Positions 55,681 through 64,000 of a stretch of 64,000 nucleotides of DNA are shown here, piece after piece (the stretch's first letter is position 1; each line of letters begins with the position of its first letter). Below the pieces are notes generated by a model. That model made no database searches. It had not been told where the DNA came from and worked only from the letters and a program-made list of their open reading frames with translations. The stretch is taken from positions 19,333,716 to 19,397,715 of the forward strand of contig CM039505.1 of NCBI GenBank assembly GCA_022432975.1. Reading direction: 5' to 3'. Origin of the DNA: Begonia masoniana. Its lineage: Eukaryota > Streptophyta > Magnoliopsida > Cucurbitales > Begoniaceae. A program made the translations under genes and the position numbers.

Positions 55681-57884
55681 TGTGACGACCCCGACCCGCC
55701 GGGACCATCACGGGACCTGACCGGACTTTGACTTTGACATTTTGGACATAAAATTTTTGACTTTTTAAAAACTCTTGAACATTTAAAATGGCAAGATATA
55801 AAGTTGGACGACATGAACTGGATGACAATAGTGGACGACATGAACTGGATGACAGAAGTGGACGACATGAACTGGAATACAGAAGTGGACGACATCAACT
55901 GATGACAGAAGTGGACGACATGAACTGGATAACAGAAGTGGACGACATGAACTGGATAACAGAAGTGGAAGACATAAACACTTTTATCTTAACACTTCGC
56001 AGATCAATCGGCTACCTCTCTGTTTCACATCTACACAACCTGATAACCTCACAACTTACTACAAACTTCTTTAGCCACAAAATGCTTCCAAAAACCCAAA
56101 CAGACACCATTCAAAACTTGATTTTTGTACATGTTAGAGAACATGGCAGAAATTCAAGAAAACTGACTGCCTGGATAGCTCTTAAACCCGAACCAATCCA
56201 TGCACAAGAAAATAGAGATTCCAAATGATTCCAGAATATTTTCAAAAGACAACTATCAAAAACAAAGGTTTTTAAAACATTAACACAAAACCTAAACATC
56301 ACCTAATTCTCAAAAACTGTACAAACTTGACATACACTTCAAAACTACACCCCCACAGGTCAAAATGCGCCTGATTGCCAGCAACCACCCCACGAGCTCG
56401 TCCCGCAAACTGCACCTACTTGTCGGCCTGAGGCACAAAGTCCTCATCTAGAGAATCCGTACCTACAACAGGGAGTTCAACTATGAGCCTAGAGCTCAGT
56501 AAGAACATACAATGCAGTGATGCATATGCTATGCATAAACTTTTGAAATACATGAGTATTACTTTACATTACATTCAAGTGGACAGGGGTATAAGTAAGG
56601 CTTATAGAGGAACTGGCGCAACAGGAGTATACAACAGGTACATAACAGGGGTGCACTTCAGGCACATAACAGGATAACAGGATAACAGTCCCCGTCCCAC
56701 ACTTAACCGTGCATTACATTCACATTTTATCTTTCTTAAATTCAAATCACGTGCATAAAACATTTACATAACTTTCAGAAAAACGTGTATGCATGAACAT
56801 ATACAGTGTTTAAACGTAACATAAAAAGGCTACTGGATAACAAAGTAAAACATAAAGCAAAACACATTTAACTTAGAACGTAACCTACGACCTAACTACC
56901 CGACAACCAAAAACCTAGTATCTCCGTGATGTATGGTCTTAAGGGAAAACCTACACGTATGAACTTACCTGCCTTCCGTAGAGATTGCAAGCCTCGAACG
57001 TACTTCCCTTGATGAGTCACGAACCTACAATGCACATAATCACCATGAGTCACGTTACAAACACGCTAACCAGTAACCTAAGTGGAATGTGCTCGAGCTC
57101 CATTCAAATAGCTTAGCTTTTCCTTAGTTTATCCATTCAAACTTAGATAATATTTCAGCATGTTTTCGTGTAAGAACGACAAATTTCTCCAAAACCCTAA
57201 CCTTAAAACTTAAACGAAATAGGCGAATAACTAACCTAAACTCGCTAATTAACGTAGAGGATTACCTTTATCGGAGAAAATGGGAGAAAACAGGAGAAGA
57301 CGAAGTTTGGAAATTGTTGCACGTTTTCTAGAAGAGAGAAAACAAAGAGGAGAGGATATGAGAGGCTTTGCGTGGAAGAGAGGAAGAGAAGGAGGTAGTA
57401 TGGCTTCTTCCACAAGCTTGGACATGTGTCAAGCATCCATTGGCTCCCTCTCAACTACCTTAATTGTCTTCCTAATATACCCCTCCATTGATTTCAATGT
57501 GGAAGTGTTTGGTTTGCCCAAGTTTGACTTCTTCAAACTTCAATTTACTTTCTGTTAGTTTAACTTTTCATGTCTTCATCCCTTAATGTTTCAAATCACC
57601 TCTTTTTCTTTTCAACGTTATTTGCTATTAAGTTTTCACTTATTGACTTTTCAAACTTCACCTCATTTCTTCTCTTTTCATTTTCTCAAACCATTCCTCA
57701 TTCTTTCCTCTAAATTACAATCAAACTCTTATCTATTAATTTGATTTATTTACTTGTACACTTTCATGATAACTCAGATTGCGTCCCTCTTAATTCCATT
57801 AAAATATTCGCCACATATCTAGCGAATTTCCTCCATTAAATAAAATTAGGGACAATTATGTGGCCAAAAATGCTGGGTGTTACA
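55681..57884 (-). repeat. 3' LTR of D (2204 bp)
   Basis: On the plus strand it runs from TGTGACGACCC to GGGTGTTACA. It includes the GACGACATGAACTGGAT array (55800-55975), reverse donor-like ACTTACCTG (56966) and reverse acceptor-like text near 56460. The frames 55671-55898, 55788-56228, 56483-56677 and 57280-57558 are array- or LTR-derived. Confidence 0.92.
55800..55975 (-). repeat. 27-bp array in D 3' LTR
   Basis: Repeats of ACAGAAGTGGACGACATGAA with CTGGATG between (27-base period, 6 units). The same array is longer in the 5' LTR. Confidence 0.92.
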
Positions 57885-59130
57885 TTCCACTCACCTTAAT
57901 AAAATTTTGTCCCCAAAATTTGCTTAGACTTAAAGTCTCTTGATCCCTTAATACTTTCAAGTATTATATAGCTCCTCTACTCCCATATTCATTCTATTCA
58001 AAACTACACACTCCCATCCTTAGTTGTCAAATCTCGTTTACTAAAGACCTCTCCCGTTTTATCTCGAATGCAACTTACATAACCACTTACACTCCAAATA
58101 CAATCAATTCCCAAAGTTTAAAAACTGAATCACTCTAAACTATTCACCCTAACCTTAAATCATTCATGTATTCATCGGCTACGACCTCGTCAATTACAAG
58201 TTGAACCTTTTGAAATTTCATAACTTAGCCTCACTTTTAAGTTTACTTGAACCCTATTCATGCAAATTCTTGCTTCCCTTATTCGATATCATCAAAATTT
58301 CTCAAATCACGCATCACTGACTACGTAAGAGCTAAACTTCTTATATTAACACTCCATTCAATCCAACAAATCCTTTCACTCATTCTTAATACCACATATA
58401 ATTACTTCCAATTGTTCTCAAGGAAACTAAGGCTTCCACCCTTATAACTAATAACTCATTGAGCCGACACTCCAAGTCTTTTGGGATAAGGTTGACATCC
58501 ACTTTCCCCATTTATCAAATCTCATATTCTGAATAATTACTCAACGCCACTCTCACTTATTCCTATAACGATGATCACCTTAATTCAAATCCTAAACTTA
58601 AACATAAAATCATCAACTTTTCTTTAACTAACCATACCCCTTTTACATTTATTTTCTAAGTCGTTCTCAACTTCATTCCAAACAATGTTTATCCTAAACA
58701 GTTACACACATCAGCATTCCCCCACTTATTGCTATTATTATTTCTACCCACAATGCTTGTCAAAATCCCTATTAATGCCTCCACGGTAGTGAACATTCTA
58801 TCTTTTATTCTGAGTATAAGGTTGTATTCTAGCCGTCCATCTTCCATCTCATAGAATCTAACCTCATGAATAATGGACCACTCAACTGCTTACTTCTTCT
58901 AGAACTCTTGAATACTAGCTATTTTGTCTTATAAGGCTTAATTATAGCTTCAATGAAAGTAGATTATAAGATAACTACTTCATCCTCCCTATCCTGCTAT
59001 TCTATACCCCACTATTGTTAAGTCTACTTCCATCTACTACACGAATATTGTCTTTAAATCCTTACCCCAAAATTATACCCTCATTCTAAGGCCCTCTATT
59101 TTATAAACTCCTACAATGGGATCGTACCTG
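57885..59130 (-). other. Internal region of D without recognisable coding sequence
   Basis: The region begins next to a purine-rich tract (ATTAAGGTGAGTGGAA on the minus strand) and the GGGGACAAAATTTTATT text that ends pol in full elements. I could not see RT, integrase or RNase H motifs on either strand over these 1.25 kb. The plus-strand frame 58247-58447 has no domain. Confidence 0.75.
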
Positions 59131-59218
59131 TGATAACTGTATGCTGGGCATCGTTGTCATCCTTTTTCATAGAGAACACCCTTGGCATTGCACGGTCCAG
59201 CCTCCTATCTGGCATATG

Positions 59219-60135
59219 GCAATTCCTAACGTGATGGCCCTTCTTGTCACACCGAAAACAACGGCCAGTAAACAGCCTGCATTTTCCAATATGATTTCTC
59301 TAGCAACGCGGGCATACAAGAAGCTGAGGAGCTCCCTGTGGCCTTTTTCCTCTATCTTGGTTGGCAGCTGATTCATTGGGCCTCTTAACGCCCTAGTTTT
59401 GTTGCTGCTGTGGTTGCCAACTGCCAACTTGTTGTTGTTTTGTTGTTGTTGTTGTTGAGGAACATCTCAGAAGAACCTCCTTGGTGGCTCCCTCTGTTTT
59501 TGGAATTTCTCTCTAAGGCTTCCAACTGTAAAGCCTTGGCCACCACCTTCGGATATGATACGTTCTTTTAACCCTTGCACAAAATGATAGACCTTGCATT
59601 CGTTCTCCCTCACTAGATGGTTGACAAAGCGGGTTAACGCCTCAAACATCCTAACATATTCTGCTACCGAACCCGTTTGTCTTCGCTAGGTGAATTCCGA
59701 CATCTTATCTGCCCACACTGCATTGTAGACGTATTCTTCCCAAAATAACTTCTTGAATTGTTCCCACAACATATCCCCCACTTTAATCACGGTTTGGGCA
59801 GTGTCCCACCAAAGTTTTGCGTCATGCTCGAGAAGCAACGCGGCAACAGAGACCTTCTCTACATCCTTCACCTTAGCAAGGTCAAACAAGTCTTCCATCG
59901 TTTGAGTCCACTCCACAGCATGGACCAGATCCGTAAGTTGTCCATCGAAGATTGGCGGTTGGAGCCGTCGGAACCCTTCTCCACTGGTGCCACGTGGAGG
60001 ATTTGCGTGGTTGTTGTTGCCGTTATCTTCTCTCGCCATCATACGCTCTACCGTACGTATTTGAACACCAACCAACTCAGTCAATTGTCAGATGACGTCG
60101 TCCTTTTCGGCTTCTCCTTGACGTCCTCTCACCAT
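59219..60135 (-). pseudogene. gag: gag of element D
   Basis: The likely start is the ATG at 60135 (MVRGRQGEAEKDD), matching the start in F (MVRLRHGEAND). A TGA at 60088-60090 follows. The open run 60084-59686 carries QLTELVGVQ-type text, RLQPPIFDGQLTD, WTQTMEDLFDLAKV, AKLWWDTAQTV and WEQFKKLFWEEYV. After a TAG near 59684 come YVRMFEALTRFVNHLV and FVQGLKERI, then a Gln/Asn-rich stretch and the knuckle CFRCDKKGHHVRNC (59219-59260). Further stops lie near 59467 and 59305. After the knuckle the frame ends in an acidic KKDDDD and no protease motif follows. Confidence 0.9.
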
Positions 60136-60278
60136 TCTACAAAAAATCCTATAATAATAAACTCTATTTAATAAACTAAAACTTATACGAAAACATAAAC
60201 ACTTACAGTTGATAGAGCGATCTCTCGTGGCGGGTTGCACAGTCAGACAGTCTACAGAACCGCTTTTAAAACCCGGGT

Positions 60279-60290
60279 GCTCTGATACCA
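60279..60290 (-). other. Primer-binding site of D
   Basis: TGGTATCAGAGC on the minus strand, four bases from the LTR edge at 60295. Confidence 0.92.
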
Positions 60291-60294
60291 TAAC

Positions 60295-62057
60295 TGTGAT
60301 GACCCTGACCCGCCGGGATCATCACAGGACCTGACCGGACTTTGACTTTGACATTTTGGACGTAAAATTTTTTGACTTTATCATGAACATTTAAAATGGC
60401 AAGACATAAAAGTGGATGACATGAACTGGATGACAGAAGTGGACGACATAAACTGGATTACAGAAGTGGACGACATGAACTTGATGATAGAAGTGGATGA
60501 CATCAACTGATGACAGAAGTGAACGACATGAACTGGATGACAGAAGTGGACGACATAAACTGGATGACAAAAGTGGAAGAGATGAACTGGATGACAGAAC
60601 TGGACGACATGAACTGGATGGCAGAAGTGGAAGACATAAACTGGATGACAGAAGTGGACGACATGAACTGGATGATAGAAGTGGACGACATGAATTGGAT
60701 GACAGAAGCGGATGACATAAAACGGATGACGTAAAACGGATGACATAAAACAGATGACGTAAAATGGATGACGTAAATGGAAGACGTAAAACGGATGACG
60801 CAAATGGAAGACATAAAACAGATGATATAAAATTGATGACATAAAACGGATGACGTAAATGGAAGACATAAACACTTTTACCTCAACACTTCGCCGATCG
60901 ATCGGCTACCTCTCTGTTTCACTTCTACATAACCTGATAACCTCACAACTTACTACAAACCTCTTTAGACACAAAATGCTTCCAAAACCCCAAACAGACT
61001 TGATTCAAAACATGATTTTTGTACATGTTAGAGAACATGGCAGAAATTCAAGAAAACGGACTGCTTGGATAGCTCTTAAACCCGAACCAATCCATGCACA
61101 AGAAAATATAGATTCCAAACGATTCCAGAATATTTTCAAAAGTCAACTATCAAAAACAAAGGTTTTTAAAACGTTAACACAAAACCTAAACATCACCTAA
61201 TTCTCAAAAACTGTACAAAACATGACATACACTTCAAAAGTACACCCCCACAGGTCAAAATGCGCCTGACTGCCGCAACCACCCCACGAGCTCGTCCTGC
61301 CAACTGCACCTACTCGTCGGCCTGAGGCACAAAGTCCTCATCCGGAGAATCCGTACCTACAACAGGGAGTTCAACTATGAGCCTACAGCTCAGTAAGAGC
61401 ATACAATGTAGTGATGCATATGCTATGCATGCACTTTTGAAATACATGAATATTACTTTACATTACATTCAAGTGGACAAGGGTATAAATGGGGCTTATA
61501 GAGGAACTGGTGCAACAGTAGTACACAACAGGTACATAACAGGGGTGCACTTCAGGCACATAACAGGATAACAGGATAACAGTCTCTGTCCCACACTTAA
61601 CCGTACATTACATTAACATTTTATCTTTCTTAACTTCAAATCACGTGCATAAAATATTTACATGACTTTCAGGAAAACGTGTATGCATGAACATATACAT
61701 TGCTTAAACGTAACATAAACAGGCTACTGGATAACAAAGTAAAACATAAAGCAAAACACATTTAACTTAGAACGTAACCTACGACCTAACTACCCGACAA
61801 CCAAAAACCTAGTATCTCCGTAATGTAGGGCCAACCTACACGTATGACCTTACCTGGCATCCGTAGAGATTGTAAGCCTCGAACGTACTTCCCTCGACGA
61901 GTCACGAACCTACAACGCACATAATCACCATGAGTCACGTTACAAACACGCTAACCAGTAACCTAAGTGGAACGTGCTCGAGCTCCATTCAAATAGCTTA
62001 GTTTTTCCTTAGTTTATCCATTCAAACTTAGATAATATTATAGCATGTTTACGTTGT
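60295..62057 (-). repeat. 5' LTR of D, lacking its first 720 bases
   Basis: It aligns with 55681 to about 57165 of the 3' LTR, including array, TACAACAGGGAGTTCAACTA and AGTCACGTTACAAACACG text, and stops matching at AGCATGTTTACG (about 62057). The U3 end is therefore missing. The frames 60859-61200 and 61377-61571 are copies of those in the other LTR. Confidence 0.9.
60405..60870 (-). repeat. Expanded 27-bp array in D 5' LTR
   Basis: About ten units of GGATGACAGAAGTGGACGAC type pass into a degenerate run of GGATGACGTAAAA words (60715-60870). It is more than twice as long as in the other LTR of the same element. Long open frames on both strands (60497-60715, 60510-60734, 60381-60875, 60503-60814) result from the period of 27. 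Confidence 0.93.
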
Positions 62058-62841
62058 ATAGTTTATTTTTGGGGATTTTTTTGATGTATTGGTTTTGGGT
62101 TGATGTTTTAAAACTTTTGTTTTGATAATTGACTTTTTGAAAAACATACTTAACTGTTTGGGCTTTTAGGTTTTTTATGGATACGCTCGGTTTTTAGATC
62201 GATCAATGCAGTTTGAATTCTTAAGCTTTCGCCAAGTTTTCTAACACATTTTAAGATATGTTTTTGAGTCGTGTTTCTGGGGGTTTTGAAGTGTTTGATG
62301 TTGAGAAGGGTGGGGAAAGGTTTTGGAGTGTTTAAGGTGAAGTGTAGGTGGTAGGAATGGTGAGAATGTGAAAAAGGGTGGAAATGGGAGAAGTGGGGCG
62401 CGGGGTGCGCGCAGAACAGGCCGATCGATCGGCGAAATGTCTTGATTTCTAAAGGTTCATCGATCGATCGACTGCAAGCACGCCACCTGGGCGCTGTGTG
62501 CACCCGGGTGGGCGATGTGCACGCGCTGGATTTGAGTCATGCGTGCGACGGCAGTGCGCGCGCGCCACATGCCTTGTGCCCAAATTTGATTTTTTTCAAG
62601 TTTTCAATTTTCAAAAGGTTTCAACCCGACGTTTTGCGATACTTTTCGAACACATTTTCCAAACATTTTCCCATGCATTTTAAACGGTTTAAGCGACACA
62701 AAAACTGAGTCAACATTTTATCAAAAACGACTTTAGGCTTTGATGTTAGAGTTTTAAAAAGTCGAAAATTTTCAAGCCCAAAATGTCAAAGTCAATGTCA
62801 CGTCACGTCCCGTGTCGGCCCTGCGGGTTGGGGTCATTACA
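62058..62841 (+). repeat. 5' LTR of F (3' part only)
   Basis: Its text aligns with the reverse complement of D from about 56330 leftwards (TTAATGTTTTAAAA...TTTGATA). It holds GCCGATCGATCGGC (62422) and ATCGATCGATCGAC (62460) palindromes and GCGCGCG-rich text (62398-62570) in place of the D array. The frames 62150-62503, 62442-62708 and 62498-62683 have no domain. Confidence 0.85.
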
Positions 62842-62844
62842 GTT

Positions 62845-62859
62845 TGGTATCAGAGCACC
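62845..62859 (+). other. Primer-binding site of F
   Basis: TGGTATCAGAGCACC starts three bases after the LTR end and is complementary to tRNA-iMet. Confidence 0.92.
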
Positions 62860-63002
62860 CGGGTTTTAAAAGTGGTTCTGTAGACTGTTTGACTGCACAA
62901 TCTACCACGTGACATGGCTCCATCAACAGTAAGTATTTAAGTTTCCATACAAGTTTTAGTTTATTAAATTAAGTTTATTATTGTTTATAGGAACTTAAGA
63001 AA

Positions 63003-64000
63003 ATGGTGAGATTACGTCATGGTGAAGCGAACGATAGGGGCGATGCCCTCGACTGTTTGACCGAGTTGGTCGGTGTACAGTCTCGCATGGTGGAACATAC
63101 GATGGCGAGAGAAGATAACGAGAGCAACAACAACCCAAATCCCCCACGTGACACTAGTGGGGAAAGGTTTCAGCGGCTCCAACCGCCTATGTTTGATGGA
63201 CTATCGATGGACCCAACCCACGCTGAGAATTGGAACTGGACGATCGAGAGAATGTTCAACTATGCGGAGGTGGAGAAGAATAAGAAAGTAATGTGTGTCG
63301 CGTTTCATCTCACCAAGAGTGCGTGGTTTTGGTGGGACACTGTATAGACGACAATAGCGGCAATAGATTGGGACAGATTTAAACGGGTTTTCTACAAAAA
63401 GTACTTCGACCGTAGTGTGAGGAAGGGCAAGATGATCGAATTCGCCCAACTACGGCAATACAGAACGGTGGCCGAGTATGTTCAGAAGTTTGAATCACTA
63501 TCCCACTACGCAGCTCATCTAGTGGACACCGACGAGAATAAGGTACATCAGTTCATCTAGGGGCTGAAAATGGATATTTTACGAGGGATTAGAACTACAA
63601 GGTTTGATGAGGCCCCGTATACGAAGGTGGTGGCCAAGGCTCTACAGTTAGAGGCCATGGTTGGCAACCACAGCAGCAGGAAAACAGGGACGTTAAGAGG
63701 CCCAATGAAACAACAGCAGCGAGGTCAGGGTTGGCAACCACAGCAGCAGCAGAACAGGGGCGTGAAGAGGCCCATTGAAACAGCTACCAACAGGACAGGA
63801 GGAAAAGACCACAGGGAGCTCCTCAGCTTCTTGTATGCCCACGTTGTCAGAAAATTCATACGGGTGAATGTAAACTGTTTACTGGTTGTTGCTTCATATG
63901 CGACAAGGAGGGCCATCACATTAGGGACTGCCCAATGCCCGACACAAGGCCGAATCGTGCCACGCCAAGAGTATTTGCTATGATAGAGGATGATGATGAC
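63003..64000 (+). pseudogene. gag: gag of element F, broken, runs off window
   Basis: The ATG at 63003 (MVRLRHGEANDRGD) leads to LTELVGVQSRMVEHTMARED, RLQPPMFDG, WNWTIERMFNYAEV and SAWFWWDTV, closed by a TAG at 63345-63347. The frame resumes with WDRFKRVFYKKYFD and YVQKFESLSHYAAHLV, has a TAG at 63558-63560, and goes on to a Gln-rich block with GQGWQPQQQQNRGVKRP. A frameshift between 63780 and 63830 moves it to the frame of the knuckle CFICDKEGHHIRDC (63890-63931) and the acidic end. What follows (protease or not) is outside the window. Confidence 0.9.

Larger units (their letters stand above)
55681..62057 (-). mobile_element. Gag-only Ty3/gypsy element D (TR-GAG-like), minus strand, 5' LTR truncated
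   Basis: The 3' LTR lies at 55681-57884, the internal region at 57885-60294 and the 5' LTR at 60295-62057. The primer site TGGTATCAGAGC (minus strand) is at 60279-60290. The internal region codes for gag with a CCHC knuckle but shows no protease, RT, RNase H or integrase. Plant elements of this build are known as TR-GAG and rely on enzymes of relatives. The 5' LTR lacks its first 720 or so bases, and the right TSD copy is gone. The left TSD copy would be taaac. Confidence 0.87.
62058..64000 (+). mobile_element. Gag-only Ty3/gypsy element F, same family as D, plus strand, truncated both sides
   Basis: A partial 5' LTR (62058-62841) ends GGGGTCATTACA, followed by a primer site and a gag that runs off the window. 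Its LTR and gag are recognisably of the D family but well diverged. It faces D head to head, and both lack the U3 end of the LTR at the junction. Confidence 0.87.

Noticed and set aside
60381..60875. A 164-codon open frame with a HPVHVVHF-type repeat
   Set aside because: It is produced by the 27-bp array, open on both strands, and differs in length between the two LTRs of the same element.

Overview
This window looks like repeat-rich heterochromatin of a flowering plant, probably a dicot. It is AT-rich and its coding sequence is almost all broken retrotransposon gag and pol of plant Ty3/gypsy (Tekay/Del-like) and Ty1/copia (SIRE/Maximus-like) type. I found no convincing host gene, rRNA, tRNA gene or CRISPR array. 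Nearly all of the 64 kb can be peeled into nested insertions, most with their 5-bp target-site duplications (TSDs) still readable. Names A to K, U and S0/S1 below are mine.

Left part (1-10558): gypsy element A (+ strand; 5' LTR truncated by the window edge, 3' LTR 8019-9952) carries a decayed gag-pol. A minus-strand solo LTR (S1, 1074-3640) splits its gag. A itself sits in an LTR of another family (S0, 9953-10558). 10559-12102 is AT-rich sequence with nothing recognisable except a degenerate repeat at its right end.

Middle (12103-35802): a minus-strand solo LTR (B1) was split by a SIRE-type copia element (13116-31460, minus strand, TSD taaac), by solo LTR K (31778-34245) and by a non-autonomous hAT element (34429-34996, 8-bp TSD). 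The copia element has gag, protease, integrase, RT, RNase H and a third, envelope-like ORF, all broken. Its 5' LTR (right side) was hit twice more, by solo LTR H (22711-28158, itself holding solo LTR I) and by solo LTR J (28305-31066).

Right part (36203-54659): a plus-strand LTR of the same family as B1 (B2) contains an unclassified insertion U of about 1.2 kb. U contains minus-strand solo LTR G (41321-53700), which holds plus-strand solo LTR E (41686-43939) and the gypsy element C (45655-53180). A near-identical tandem duplication of about 2.86 kb (37317-40190 and 40189-43062) has a ragged junction and may be an assembly error.

Far right (54660-64000): degenerate AT-rich repeat, then the 5' part of a hAT transposon with a BED zinc finger. 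This is cut by gag-only gypsy element D (minus strand), which meets a second member of its family, F (plus strand), head to head across a truncated junction at 62057/62058.

The most unusual signal is inside the LTRs. Many families carry family-specific short tandem arrays in the 3' half of the LTR, and some words of these arrays are shared between unrelated families, including between the copia LTR and gypsy LTRs. The gypsy LTRs also share a donor / branch-like / acceptor-like set of motifs resembling an intron.
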